Positions 10,318-24,200 of a stretch of DNA of 64,000 nt are shown here, piece by piece; position 1 is the first letter of the stretch, and each line of letters begins with the position of its first letter. The DNA lies in contig CM048840.1 in the NCBI GenBank assembly GCA_026545765.1, forward strand, positions 9,248,765 to 9,312,764. The letters run 5' to 3'. Origin of the DNA: Plantago major. Lineage: Eukaryota; Streptophyta; Magnoliopsida; Lamiales; Plantaginaceae. Below the pieces are notes generated by a model, which searched no databases, was not told the origin of the DNA, and saw only the letters and a list, made by a program, of their open reading frames with translations. The position numbers were made by a program, and so were the translations under genes.

Positions 10318-10628
10318 CTAGGTGAAGTGCCTTGTCCAGAGTTTCGTCAACTCCTCCATCATATCTTCCATTGTATAGTTGTGATCGTGTAGGGCAAGAA
10401 TGCTCTTTACAACACCCTGAGGGCTTGTTGGATTTGTGATTGTAACACCACAAGCCTATCTCGACACACTTCAGTAGCTGTCGGATCATGAAGAATGAAG
10501 ATGACACTTTCCTTGGTCGTCTTGCCATTGTACAACATGGAGTCTTGGTAGGTACGAGTTGCCTTCTCTCGTGCTTCCATCAAATTTTTGCACTCATGGA
10601 TTATGTTTCGGGAGGTGGAAGACGACAT
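10318..10628 (-). pseudogene. Small helical protein of unknown function, one frameshift
   Basis: From ATG 10628 the frame encodes 72 residues (MSSSTSRNIIHECKNLMEAR...) to a stop at 10407. In the next frame the reading goes on as KSILALHDHNYTMEDMMEEL and ends at TAG 10318-10320. The two pieces have the same amphipathic helical character, so one indel near 10407 is likely. A TATA-like run (about 10714-10724, minus) lies about 90 bases upstream, and a CA-rich leader without upstream ATG precedes the start. I do not recognise the family. It may be a young pseudogene or a sequencing error in a real gene. Confidence 0.4.
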
Positions 10629-10724
10629 TTCTTTGGTTATTTTGTTTGGTGGTGAGTTTGATCTGAGAATTAGTTTTGTTGAAATGAGATGAGCTGAAGT
10701 GTAGTGTTACAGTACATATATATA

Positions 10725-10754
10725 CTAGCATTTACGTAACACACTACGTGTGTT
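10725..10754 (-). mobile_element. Helitron 3' terminus (minus strand)
   Basis: On the minus strand a perfect 7-bp hairpin with loop GTA (arms 10738-10744 and 10748-10754) is followed by acgtaaatg and the terminal CTAG (10725-10728), with T as the next base. This is the Helitron 3'-end signature. The body would extend to higher coordinates; its 5' end is not identified. Confidence 0.6.
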
Positions 10755-12025
10755 GAGAGTTTTTATATAAACCAATGAATCTGTGATTTTTTAAAACATT
10801 TAAAAATAATAAATAAAAGAGAGACTTACGCCAATGAGATTCGAACCCTGCACCTTCTACTTAAACATTAACACATGTACGTATCAGATTCAAATTGAAT
10901 AAATAAGATCAACGTATGAGATTTAAATTAAATTAATAACTTAGTGAAACTTTATGAATTATTATACTAATTTGAATTTGAATTATGTCTGTAGTATGAT
11001 GATAGAGCAAAAGAAGGGATACAACTACAAGAGATTTTAAAAAAATGGACTTTTACAATGATCATAGTTCAAACGCTATTTACAGAAAATAATGATTTGC
11101 CACAGGTACTTACGTCTGTTGGAATTTTAGGTCTGTTCGCCTGTATAGTACGTTCTTCTGACTAAAATTCGAGTATTGTAAGCCGTGTAAAATAACTTTC
11201 CGTGTAATTTGTTTACAGAAAATGACAGTATGGAAATGTACAGTGAAGTGATCTAAAATTTGTGAATTTGTGATTGATTTGTTTTGGCTAAATGATAAAC
11301 AGGCTGAACCATTCGAAAACTTTAGAAACATGTGATGGTTCATTGTTGAAATCCAGAGCAGAAATGACGGAAGAAATTTGCCATAAGAACAGATCAAAAC
11401 AACACGGTTTCTTTTTTTTGTGCCTCACTAGATTCAGAAAAAGATCAAGGTTCGATAAAATCAGATTCTTTTTTCTATAAAAAGGCATGTATTAATTGTT
11501 CCTGGAGAACAATTATTGTATCATCTAGTCTAATTTAGGATAACACTTACAACAAGAACATACATATTCCTGCCCTGATTTTAATGAATTCAATAAAGTT
11601 CTGAGCACGACATTATTGGTACTTGATACCAAATTCCAAAAAAGGTCGTTTAGCCTGTGACATATATCTACTATTAACGACTTAGAAATATAAGTCAGTA
11701 TCCTGAGAGACGGGTTACAAATCGTAATATTGTATACACAAGTACAAAATTAATCAGTGGAGAAGATAAGGCAGCAAAGATTCTTAGTCTAACAGTTCAG
11801 TATTATCATAAATAACTAAATATGGTTCATCCAAATCTTCGGAGTTGAGAGTTTTGAGAAAGTTGGTTACTGGTTTGAGAGGGAAAAAGAAAAGGAAAAA
11901 TGAAAATTAATTAATTAAAGTGTTTGAGTTGTGCAGTCTCCTGAATTAACCTTTTCATTTCACTACTTCTTCTTCTCCTTCATTTTATTAACTTGATCAC
12001 ACACTTGACACTTCATTATTATGTG
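10755..12025. other. Intergenic region upstream of the GT47 gene
   Basis: AT-rich with no coding signal. The last 80 bases before 12026 are CT-rich (cttcttcttctcc), as in plant 5' leaders. A promoter for the glycosyltransferase gene is expected here, but no clear TATA box can be fixed. Confidence 0.45.
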
Positions 12026-14387
12026 ATGGTGAAGGGGCAAGGAGCAAGTAGCAGTGTGTTAGTGTCTGCGATTTTCGCAGTGTCGATTACCATTGTGTTT
12101 CTCTCAGGCTACTTCAGTGATCATGTCACATTTACCGGATTAAGGGGTTCTTTTGGTACTAGTAATTTACTCCGAACCATTAACATGATTCCTGATTTCA
12201 CACGTTCAAGAAATGGCAAATCCAGAGCGGTTCGTTCTTCGGAATCCTCTACCGGATCCAAGCCTGTCTTCCAAATACCAGCCACTGTAAGTATTGTTTC
12301 TACATTTCTTCTTGCTCTTGATCATTTCATTTGCATCGATTCCTTGTCACGTTAAAGTCTTGTTACTACTGTAGTTCCTTTTAAAAGTCTGATGCAAAAT
12401 GGTAAGAAAATCAATTCACTGCTGCAATTAAGAGAAGTAATTTGCATGGCGGTTCGCCATTAAAGACTGGATTTTTACTTGGTTTGGTAGCTGGATGTTC
12501 TTGGCATGGTGATGATCGTTTAGTGAACTTAAGAAACTCTTGTGTGGTTTTGTGCAATATTTGTGTAGTTCGAGGGTGTTTTGTTTGTTCTGCAGATTTA
12601 ATGTTTTATCATTTATGGAAAGAAGTGTTTTGCCAAGAAGTTTATTTGTTCGTGTGGGTTGCCCCTAATTTTTACAAGGTTATAATTGTCTCCAGACTTG
12701 AAATGCATTGTGGTAATGCACCTATAAACTAGTAATGAATACTCTGCAAATTATACTCTAGGGGTACATATCAACACATTGAAAGTTAAGGGGTTATATC
12801 GCAACCTAGTAAAGACAAGGGCAAATCTCACAAACAATTAACTTTTAGGGGAGGATCGCTTTTTTGCCAATTTTTTTTTTTTTTTTTAAATCAATTATGT
12901 AAGATAGCGTAAGGAGATTTTGATGCATGTTTGACGTAATAAGGGCTTCAATTGAAAAAAATATAAGAGTTTTAAAATGACACTGGAAATCCGGATCTGT
13001 TACTAAGTAGAAGTACAAGATAGTGATTGATATGTGATTCTGTTCTATGAGAATGTAGAAATTGGAGTATGGACTAGCTAGAGCCAGAGAAGCAATTGCC
13101 AGAGCAGCTTCCACCAGGAACTTGTCACAAATCAACAATGATCCTGACATTCTTTCAACATCAATCTATCACAATCCTGCTGCATTTTACCAGTAAGTAA
13201 TCGTAACCATTTGCGTATTATAACTGTCAGATACTCGTCCTGCTTTAACCGAAAACTCTATACATAGGAGCTACATTGAGATGGAACGAAGATTCAAGAT
13301 TTACGTGTATGAAGAAGGCGAACCGCCACTTATGCACAATGGACCGTCCAAAGAGATGTACAGCATTGAAGGCCGATTCATGAATGAGATTGAATATGGG
13401 AAGAAGCACACGTTCAGAACTTCTGATCCAGGAGAAGCTCATCTCTTCTTTATGCCGTTTAGTGTAGTAAAGCTGGTCGCGTACGTCTATGTTCCCAACT
13501 CGCGTGATGCCACCCCGCTCAAGAAGTTCGTATCAGATTACATTGGTTTCATCTCAACCAAGCACCCGTTCTGGAATACGAGTCGAGGAGCTGACCATTT
13601 CATGCTTGCTTGCCATGACTGGGTGAGCACTCTAGCTAGACTAGTGCTTTTCATAACTGTAAACGATTTCTTTTTTAGCCTTCAGTGACAAAATTCTGCG
13701 TTGATTTGATTGTTATAGGGGCCTCTGGTATCACGTGGACACAAGGTTCTGTACAACACATCGATCAGAGGGTTGTGCAACGCAAATTCTTCTGAAGGAT
13801 TTGATCCACAAAAAGATGTGAGCGTGCCAGAAATCCATCTTATCAGCGGAGAAGTACATCCCAAGCTGCGTTCTCCGCCATCTAACATTTCCAGGGACTA
13901 TCTTGCGTTTTTCGCTGGTGGTGGAAATCACGGTCCTGTCAGGCCGATTCTGCTGAAACACTGGAAGGGTAAAGACCCAGATCTCCAAGTATACGATTAC
14001 CTAAAAACGGATCAAGCCGGTTACTTGGACTATATGTTACATTCCAAGTTTTGCTTGTGTCCCAGTGGATATGAAGTGGCTAGTCCTAGAATCTCAGAGG
14101 CTATTTATGCCGAATGTGTCCCGGTTATATTGTCTGTTGACTACGTTTTGCCTCTAAGTGACGTTTTGAACTGGGATGCGTTCTCCATACGTGTAAATGT
14201 TACTGATATACCTAGACTGAAGGAGATACTGAAGGCTGTTACAGAAGATGAGTACTTGAGGCTGAAGGAAGGGTTGAGAGCTGTAAGGCAGCATTGGACG
14301 ATGGGCCAACCAGCCAAGAGATTCGACGCGTTTCATATGATTTTGCATTCTTTATGGCTTAGAAGAATAAATCTCAGTATTGTGTAA
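12026..14387 (+). CDS. Exostosin-family (GT47) glycosyltransferase
   Basis: Four exons: 12026-12286, 13059-13192, 13268-13622, 13719-14387, total 1,419 bases (472 residues), all with GT-AG borders and consistent phase. I chose the ATG at 12026 over the in-frame one at 11993 because it puts a membrane anchor at residues 11-29 (VLVSAIFAVSITIVFLSGY). This gives a type II Golgi protein: short cytosolic tail, anchor, Ser-rich stem, then the exostosin domain from about residue 145. Family landmarks are FKIYVYEEGEPP, GADHFMLACHDWGP, and the donor-site block KFCLCPSGYEVASPR...EAI (about 360-379). Plant GT47 proteins build pectin, xyloglucan, xylan and glycoprotein glycans. The sequence does not reveal the acceptor. 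It resembles At5g11130-type proteins (memory). Its 3' end faces the ACR gene 235 bases away. Confidence 0.93.
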
Positions 14388-14622
14388 CTGTTATTGACAG
14401 ATGAACAGAACATAGTTAGGTTAAGATTATATCCTACTTCTTATATAACTTTGTCAGCTGCAGTCAGGCATTAGACTTCTGATACAATATGACTCTTTTT
14501 GTGATCAAAATGGAAAATACTAGCCGTTACACACGTATGTACATTTGCAGGGCAATTATTTATGTACACACCGGCTACTTAGAGATGCCGAAGACAGAAA
14601 ACTAGCTAGCTAAGTATTTACA

Positions 14623-16817
14623 TTACTTAATGGCAACGAAATTGTGGGAGAAGCGCTCGATTTGAGATCTCAACATGTCCCCAATGGAGAACCTCTGCTT
14701 TCCAGGTGATGTTGGCCGAACATTTGTGGTATCTTCTATCACCACTAGGTCTATCGCACCCATCTCCATCTTCATTGACTTGATGAAATCCATGTTCACA
14801 TTGTTTCCCGAGATGTCTCTCACGTAAAAAGCATGCACTGACTTCTCTCCTTGTGTTGCGACGTCTGCTCTTACTACTGCTAGCCCATTTTCCCTTAGAA
14901 CCCGTGTTATATCTGAGAGCAACCCCACCCGGTTGATTGCACACAGTTCTAACCTAACTCCCTGTCAAAGCCGAAGGATTAGTACAAATTTTGTGCATAT
15001 ATGTGTTGGTGCGTGTCTAGTAAGAACATACCGCACAAACCCTGCGTTCAATCGCAGCCTCCAAACATTTTACGACTCGCTCTTTCTCACTATCGGTGCT
15101 CAACACACAGCCGTTGACATGCCTTATAAAATACTCCTACAGCAAAGAAAGAACTTGCTTAACAGATGAACAAGGTAAAAAGAAGATATGCATGGTGTTA
15201 TACTTCAAACGATTGCTCACTTGATAAGCATAGCCTCCACGAGAGTCGACGGAAGCATGAAAAATCACATATTGCATATCAGTAAGTGTGCAAACAGTGT
15301 CGAACATAAGCCTCTTCCGGTCTTTGCATTGGATACTAACAATCGAATATCCCTTCTCAGCGCAACTCTCAATAAATATGCTAGCCTTTCTCTCCTTGTC
15401 CTTGCTATCCAATCTCCATGTCATAGAAGGCCCAGTTGGCCTATCAAAGTCCCTTATGGAAAGCATGAGCTGATGCAGGCGACGTTCTACATTAGACATC
15501 GTGGCTAATTCGCCCTCAAGAAGGCCAGCAGTTTTTACTTCATGATGGTTCGAGTTCTCTTCTCTGGAAGTAGTGGCTCGGAGTATAGTAGTTAAGTGGT
15601 CCTCAATTGCATGGAGCCTGTTTTCGTCCATTGGAGTGTTTGTCGATTGCTCAGAAATGTAAGCAACGCAGGCTAGACGTGCGTTATGGCTCCAAGCATG
15701 TGCCTCAACGATATTGCAATGGAGATCAGCTAGTGCAGCTGATATCTCCGAAAATAGGCCTGGTCTGTCCTTTCCAGTTATTTCAATTGCTTTAGGCCCG
15801 GAAAGGTGAGAGTCGAGTTTGCATTGCGCCTTTGTCTTTGGCGAGAGAGGCTTACCAGAACCAGCCTGCAAAAGTTTTCTTTAGATCAGACTCATTAAGG
15901 GGGGTGTTAAATCTGCAGCTTATATAAGCACCGTCTGTATTCTGCTTTCTGAAAAGCTAAGCAGAAACCATGATCCTTTTTTTGGGACACTGCAAAATGG
16001 CTTATAATATAGGCAAAAGCCTGTAAGTTGCTTAAAAATCTCCTGCAACCACTTCTCCACGAACAATCAAAATGTTGATGAATGAAATGTGTTCAAACGT
16101 GAAGACTAGTGTTAAAGTGCTCGATCAAAATCCTCATTTACCTGTTGGATTTGTTCGATGACACTTGGATCGGTAACTTTGTTGCCTTGCTCGTTCTTAA
16201 CATGGAAAACTGCAATGTATTAAGTAACATGGTAAATCTACTCTGCTTATAAACAGCTGTTCTATGGATTCTCAATAGAGCTATTTGTCTATTTCAGTTT
16301 ATTACTATTACTGCTAATCATTAAAGACATTCTCTTATATAAACAAAGAATAGTGAAAACAATAAGAAAAGTAAAGGCGAAAAGAGAGTAATACCATCCA
16401 TGAACCAGCCTGCATCAGAAGATATGAAGCCCTTTAAGATGGTGAGGTTCATATCTGTCAGCACTTGAACCACTTCCAACAAGAGCCCTTGCTTATTTAC
16501 GCTGTCAATCTGCAATGCACATTGGATGCGTTCAATGCCTCGTTCATAGATAAATGTTCACTTATTATCTGTTCACGCGGAATTTACCTTTACCACGGTG
16601 CAGTCTCTGATGCTTTCATTGTCTATGTTAACTCTACAACTGCAATGTGGATAACGAATAGATGACCTTTACAATGCTAGGCCTAATTCTCCAGATATGA
16701 GCAGAACCACGCATCTTGATCTAAGGAATTAAAAGAGAATACTTACGGTGGACCGTATAGTCTCTCTGGAAGGCTGTCAAACTCAGGATCATAGTACGGC
16801 TGACAAACTCTCTTCAT
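14623..16817 (-). CDS. ACT-domain repeat protein, ACR family
   Basis: Seven coding exons on the minus strand: 16817-16747, 16639-16588, 16509-16395, 16209-16142, 15865-15221, 15136-15032, 14961-14623, total 1,395 bases (464 residues) in phase. Four ACT-type modules can be read: one near residues 35-100 (CTVVKIDSVNKQGLLLEVVQ), one starting KAIEITGKDRPGLFSEIS, one with ASIFIESCAEKGYSIVSI, and a C-terminal one with RVGLLSDITRVLRENGL. ACR proteins are plant relatives of the bacterial GlnD ACT region and are thought to sense amino acids or nitrogen status; they have no catalytic domain. A splice acceptor lies 8 bases before the ATG (tttttgcag, ending at 16826), so the 5' UTR is split. Which ACR member it is cannot be fixed by eye. 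Confidence 0.92.
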
Positions 16818-18291
16818 TGTGAAAACTGCAAAAAGAGGCCAAAATAACACCACATTGTCAAAATTCCTCCCCTTCTCTTGTTTCCCGGTCTGAAAAGATT
16901 GTTCAACGACGTGGATACAGAACAAGAACGTGGATGATTCATTACCCTTACGTGACGCTTTGTGTCAGCAACGAGCAAGATTAATCACGCAGCAATCATC
17001 GACATGTATAATTCAAGAAAGAATAATGATGATGCAAGAATGCATAAATTATGGGATAAGTTGCGCAAATCATCATCACGAACAACAGTATGCATCTCCC
17101 AGGGGAGAGAGAAGAATGGTTATCATCGTGATTTCAATTCTCTCTCTCTCTCTCATGAATATAAACAACAGGAAAAAGGGAAAAAGAAAAAAAAAAACAG
17201 AAGAAAAAAAATCAGATCTTTATTATTGACTTGTTCCTAGAATGAAACTGTGAAACTAAGATGGTTTGTGTGTCTTTTATGATAGATTACATCTTCTAGA
17301 TGTGAAGAAAGTGACAACTGGAGTGGATGGTTGAGGTTTCATTTGATAAGAAAAGTAAAACATGAATTGTAGGTTCTGGTTCTGTCAAACAAAGCTTTTT
17401 TTTAGCTATACACTTCATGGTCCTCCTACAATCCCTCTCCATGATCACTGGAACATGATGCACCTGCAGTTTTTTTCCATGTTAAGATGATGAAAATTTC
17501 GACTCTTGATTTCGGATGATCTTTTATCTTCTTGATTTTGGATATAAATCTGCGTGTTTATTACTAGGATGAAATGTGTTGACGCGCTTGGGGTTATTAT
17601 ATGGGGAATTCCTGCAAACTATTTTGGGATTAAAACCGGCAGTGAGCATTCTCGGACATTTACCCGGATGATTTTGAGTCCCCTGTTCCGTAGGGCAGGA
17701 AATACAGCATAAAACTTCAAAACATTCTCAGAACTTGAACTTCTTAGAACTTCATCACAGTTCTCCCTGATAGTAGTAGTAGTAGATTTTGACGGCAAGC
17801 ACCTGGGAAATTAAACGGATTCTGGCAAAAACAACATTTGCTTGTAGGAACTATAGGTCACAGTTTCATCTGTACAAAAATGCGAGAAAAGAACGCTCAT
17901 CTGACGGACACTACCAGACAACCAATCTACCACAAGGTCCACAACCAGCTCTGAGCACATTATAATGTTGAATCAACAAGAGGGATAATGAGTGGAAAAG
18001 GCATAGTTAAGAAATGCTAAACAGGGTAAAAGACAAGTAGACAGAAATGCTCTAAACAACTTTTGATTAAATGAATTGCAAAACTCAAATATGGCATTGC
18101 AACTGATCTGACTGTTGGATTAGCATGCAGCTCAAAATGTGAACAATACATGATCGATTGATTGATCGGGGTAATATTTTCGCGGAGCATCCAACAGTTC
18201 TATAATCAGTTAACATGCAAATGAAGAAACAGGTAAATGACCCTTTCACTTTAGTATAGTATAAAGCTGCCTAGGCGTTATATTGCCCACC
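16818..18291. other. 5' region of the ACR gene and spacer
   Basis: It contains the split 5' UTR and presumably the promoter of the ACR gene on the minus strand, with a (TC)n run at 17140-17154, then the 3' flank of the MATH gene. No further gene is seen. Confidence 0.5.
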
Positions 18292-21200
18292 CTAGTTACT
18301 GAACCACGGTCCAACACCACCATTCACATGCCCGTTGCTGTGGATCCCAACACCATTCGGGGCGTGAGGAGGCAGCCCAACAGCCATTGGAGGCGGAGTT
18401 GGCAGATGATACAGCCCATGCGTATGAGCAGGGTTATGAGGACTAATGAGAGGACTGCCAGCTGGACTTCCACCTTTAAGCTGTTGTATGGCATGAATCT
18501 GCCTAAGCCCTTCTTCATGAATACGTGAAACTGTCTCCAGCTCTTTCGGTGATAAATTTTCCAACCCAACACCATATAGAGGAGCATGTCGTGACATTTC
18601 TTCCGAAAGTTGAGACTCCTGTTGACGGATATATTGCTGAAAGGAAAAAATGAAAAGAAAGACATTTTCATGACCCTCGGAGGTATAATCAAACTCTAGT
18701 AATTACTAATTAGAATTGAAATCTGAGGCTTTCAATAACAAGCTACCAGCACATAAGATGAGTCAGCAGATCAAATTCAAAGCTTGACATAAGATTTTGG
18801 CAGCTAAGGAAACTGAGAACCTTAGGTCGGACAAGTATTCTAATCATATCATGTTGGAAGAATCAGTGTCAGAAGAGCCAAGTCAGAGTTCATTTACGTA
18901 TGAGTTTAGGGTGGCAATTGAAATAAAATTAGTGAAGCATGGTACCCAAGAAACTAACTGATTCCATTTAATGTGGCAGGTGTGATTGCTATCAACGTAT
19001 CAAACCAAAACAACCAATGGAACTCAAAATCCGTGTTTCATTCTCACCAAGATTTATAGACAGAACATAAATAATCAGTACTGCATATACGATACATGTT
19101 TTAGTGCAGATTATTATAATTTTGATGGCAGACTGACAAAGACCCATAAAATGAAGGCTTTCTTAATGAGACAGGAACAAACCTGGAAAGCCTGCAACTT
19201 AGATTCCATCCCATCAATATATGCCTCACATTGAGCAACGTGTTCCTCCTTCTCACGCTTCTCTTCTTCTGTCTGCTCAACCGTTTGTTTTAACCGGCGG
19301 ACTTCATCCTCAAGAGACTGTCTGATCTCGTCATGAGCCGCATTTTCTGTGGCAAATCTTTTCAACTCCTCATCAAATCTTTTTCGAGCTGATTCAGCAC
19401 CCTTCAACCTTTCGGCAAGAGTATTTTTCTCTTTCATTACCCTCTGCAAAAGACATGAATTATCAGTCAAAGCATAGAATCATGAGAACAGGCATGTCTC
19501 TGCTGATAAAGCCCAAGGCATCCAAAGGTCTCCACTAACCTAAACTGGTCAACATTTTTGTCCAGAAGATTCAATGACTCAAACTAGGGTATAACAATAT
19601 TAGGGAGGTATTAGGTTTTTTAACAGGAGAAATTTATACGGGATTCCACAAAAATTACATACAACGAATTCACTAGATTTGGATGTAACAGCATATATCA
19701 GCAATGACAGATAGCAGACCTTCAATTCATCACGTTTCCGAGATTTCAACTGAGAGAGTTGTGATTCGGCATCATGAAGACGATCCTGGAGCGTTTTCTT
19801 CTCAGCCATAAGTTTTGTGATTTTATCATCCCTTTCTGAGCGCATCCATTCTAGTTGATTTTCAACTTCTTGTATCTGCTCTGTCATCTCCTTTCTTTCT
19901 CGAGCAAAGCGATCCACCTCAGCCCGCATTTCAGACTGTCATCAGGAGCGAGTGTCAAACAGTGTGTCACATTTTCTGAATGAGCATATATAGACAAAAT
20001 AATTACCTTCAGACGACTATTAGTAGCCTCAGACTCAATCAGCCTTTGTGATAATGCAGCTTTGTCTTTGGAGATGCTAGCAATTTCAGCTTTTCTTTCA
20101 TCGCGAATACGGAGAATTTCATCTTGACTGACACTAAGCCGATGCCAAAGAGCTGCTCGTTCAACATTAGCATGTTCGGCAACCTCCCTCATCATGCTAA
20201 GAACAGGTCTTATAATTTCTTGCTCTTCACACAGTAAGATGACCAAAATCTCCAATTCTAAATCTATTTCACGACTGGAATCAGTAGTGGTTGTAGCACG
20301 GTCAACAAGTCTCTTTATCATCGTTAGTCTGTGAGTCTCATCAGCATACCATTTGAACAAAATTGTATACAGAATCTTCACGAATTCTTTCACCTTCAAA
20401 TCTGCGGAGAGTGCCAACGTCTCGGCAAGACCAAGAATCAATGTGAAATCATCTCGCTGTATTTGAAAATGTTCAATGGCTTCACCCTCCATGACCACTT
20501 CTGTCTGCAGAGAATTTTCAGCAACATATTGTGAAGTCAAATTCATTCGTCTAGCCAGGCGTCTTTCCAACACCACAGCTACAGACTGAGGAATAAATGA
20601 GCCACGTGCTATGGCTCTCTCAAAAGTTTGTGCAGCTTCGACCGCAAGACAGGATATGGATAACATCTCCATTAGAATATGAATATCAGAAAAATGACAA
20701 CTGCCATCAAACATATGATCCTCGCCTGAATGTAAATTTTCACAGTGCGACCCACTTTCACCGAATACGAAAAGCCCAGAAGGGGTTGGTGAGTAATTAC
20801 TCCCAAAATCACCATCAGCGTCAATATCTCGAAGAATGGATTCAGCAATATCGGCACAACTATTTACAGTCCGACTTAAATAATCTAAGAAGCAGGGAGA
20901 GACTTCAGTGCCCAAGGTCTTTAGTCTGACTCGTATGGACCTTACCTGTGGTAAGAGACCAGCAAAAGTCAATGGCAGGCTCAAAGAAACCAAGCGGAAA
21001 AATATAAGTTAGGATATGAAAATGAGGTGTGATTTTCTTTTGTTTGTTCTTACTGCTTCAGGAAGATGTTGGCAATGAAGTGCAGCTTTAAATATAAAAT
21101 CCACAGTCGCGACAAGGGGCTCATCATTAGAATCAGCCAATAGCTCCAGTGATTGAAAAAGAACGCGTTCCCATACTTCACTGCTACACTCCAATTGACT

Positions 21201-24200
21201 GAGCGCCCCAAATACCTGAAATAAAGACTTGTCAAGATGAGCTATATGGATGAAAACAATAAGAACATTAGTTACTTCTCAAAGTGCTTAACATGTACAG
21301 AGTGATGGTGTAGTTAAAACAAAAGGAGACACTGCAGACCCTGAACACCTTACCGGCGAACGTAGTGCAGGTTCTGCATCAGGTTTCTGCAGTCGATCTA
21401 AAAGTGAGCATGCGGCAATAGGATGTTCTGAGTTCTCAACTAGTCTGGGAACCAACGCAACAAGATCAGGTTGAAGATGCTTGGGAGCTTTATCCAGTAC
21501 AAGAGCGATCTTTTGAGCTGACTGCGGTCGCCTTCTTGGTTCTCGAGAACCTTGTGGCACTGCTCCATCCAGTGCTCTCAAGGAGTTAACGATCAATCCA
21601 AGGAGCTCCTCTGACTGCTCCGGCCACTTGTTCTGTGCAAAGTCCTCTAATTCAGCAGATGCGATAAGCAAATAAGAGTTATATATTTTAAGAGGCATAC
21701 CTTGTTCCGGGAAGAGGAGTTTTCTAATGAACCGGCAGCAGATGTCTCTGGTGGGAAAATAGCCTCTCCAAGGATACTTCTTTTGGCATACAATAAATCA
21801 ATCGCTTTAAAATCAGTACTTAGTGCCGCAGATGCACTTACACATCCGTCAAATCCAAGTTCTAATCTCTCTTCAGCAGAAAGCTTAATGGATTCAGCTA
21901 TTCCATTTTCCCTGTCAGATTCCAGTGGACTGGTTGCTCCACTACCATCTGGGGAAGGTTTTGAGCTAACATCAGAATCATCATATGAACTATCTTCTGA
22001 AGGCTGGCAACACTCGACCATTATGTCCAAGAGTAAATCAATGATTGCTTGTTGCAAAACTTTGACCCCCATCAATAAGTTCATCAAACTGGGGGAAGAC
22101 TCGTCATACTTACTAATTTTTTTCCCATCACTACTGCTGGATATCTTTGTAGGAAGTAGCAACTTTTTCAGTTTTGCAGGGTCATCGAGGTAACCACGTA
22201 GTCCAGTCAGGAAGCCAGCTATTGTTCCAGCATCCATCAGAAGCTTCTCTCTGAAAGTGACCAGTGGTTGAGAAGCACTGTCTCCATAACTGAGCTGAAA
22301 ACCGGCCCTCGAGAGAAGATTTCTGAATATATCTTCGTCATCTCCACTTAGAACTTCACTATCATCAGAATCTAGAAGTTCATCAGGGTCAGTTGTCAGG
22401 GCATCTTGATCATCTTCTGAAGCAAAAACCTGGGGAAAATGATCTTCAAAGTTCAACCAGGATAATGTCATCAACACGTGTTACTAATAGATAAAGATAA
22501 ACGTACCAGTCACCATTACTATATATATAATAGAAACTCCAATTAAATACTTAAATACTTGGCCAACTAGGACCCTTGCACCACATCTATGACAAATCTA
22601 GTTTCTAACTGCTAAGGTTTTTAAAGATGACGATGCATTCCTAATATGAAGAGAAGAATGCCCACACAACAAAATGAGAAAAAATAATAGCTCCGATGAA
22701 AATTCTATTGACCAAAAAAACAAAACCTTTGTCCACACAGCAGTACGCAATAAATCTGTATTTCGGCTCCACAATGACAGGAAAAATAAGGCCACGGTAA
22801 TCTAATTACGTACGACTCAGGCCCCCCAGGAATACAATTTGAGAGTCCGTAATATGCCCTATTATGAGCTCTATTTATTATTGCACCCGCAGATTAAAAA
22901 TCCCGGGCCTGCCATGTAGCTGTGGAAGTTGAAACAAATTTAAGCATGTGATGCATTTCAGGCAAAATTTCAGTTGATGAACAACTAAAGTGTGAGTCAC
23001 TGTTCAGAGGTCAAACATGTTTGTTCTATCCAACTTATGTGCGGAGTTGTAAGAGTTTGTCATATGTGTCCATGATAATAATCTGCAGGATTCATGCAAT
23101 ACCCTGGCAACAATTTTTAGTCAAATAGGAGGAAGGTAACAGATGGCGAGATAATGACGATCTACTAACCTCCAGATCTGAAAATTCGAACCATGGGCAA
23201 CAGTCCAAGATCTCACAAACAAACACGACTGTATCACGCAGCAAAAACCCCGCATCAGCTTCTAACAAGTCAGATACCTTCATGAATTGAACAACTGAAT
23301 TGTTCCATGTCTTCGTACAGATGGAAGATTCCTTCCAAACAGTTTTAGTTGGATTTTTCTGGTTCACAATAGCCATTCTGTATTTTACCCAAAAGTTCTT
23401 GTCTGGGTCACTGCCAACTGATTGGTCGCTCTCCAAATATATACATATCGTGTCGAAGGACTCGTAAACTCCTGCATAACCAACGGGAGTGAAGAAAACA
23501 TTAGAATAAGCCAATTGGGGGGGGAGGCATTAATTGCAACAAGAATTTGAAAGCTAGAAGCATAAACTTTAACCAGCCACCCACCAATCCTAAGCTCACA
23601 TCCCCCAGCTTGAAAGAATTTGCTAAATATTTTTCTAGTTTCCATTATTTCCTTGAAGGACAGGAAATTCTCCACCTTCCAAGTAAATGAACTTCTTTTC
23701 TCGATTTTCTCTGAATGGGATGAAGCATTTCCAGAGTCACTTGTGAAGTCCACCATTGTGGATGTTTCTTTCAATATAAGAACCTCAGCAGAGAAGTAAA
23801 TATAATCCTGGACAAGATATCCAGAATCCTGATCAAAGAGACTAGTGAGTGTCACAAACTCACGCCAACCCCAGTCCTTTGCAGCCTTAGAGTAGCGATT
23901 CTGAGATTCCTTTGTGACGGACTTTTCTTCCATTTTTTGGTTCACAACAGATAAGCGATGGCTCACAAAGCAACTCCAGTCACTGGTAGTATTTCGTGAA
24001 TCTGTAACCTCAAGAAACACTGACAGGTAACATGGTGGTTGAGACTGACCTGGGACCACCAAGCATAAACAAGGATTCATCAGTTCAGTACGAGGGGTGA
24101 GATGCAAGCTCAAAAGGATCTTCTAAGAAAATAAATAGCACAGGCTCCTCGATTAAGCAATGCTTGCATCCTGTTGTTCACAGTTCAGAAAGTAAAGGTA

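Noticed and set aside
10184..10528. The 114-codon minus-strand frame overlapping the 10.6-kb orphan gene
   Set aside because: It reads through in a third frame, while the start region and its continuation as KSILALHDHNYT have the better coding character.
10830..10860. A tRNA gene, from the string gattcgaaccctgcacc
   Set aside because: Only a B-box-like string; no acceptor stem or anticodon arm can be folded around it.
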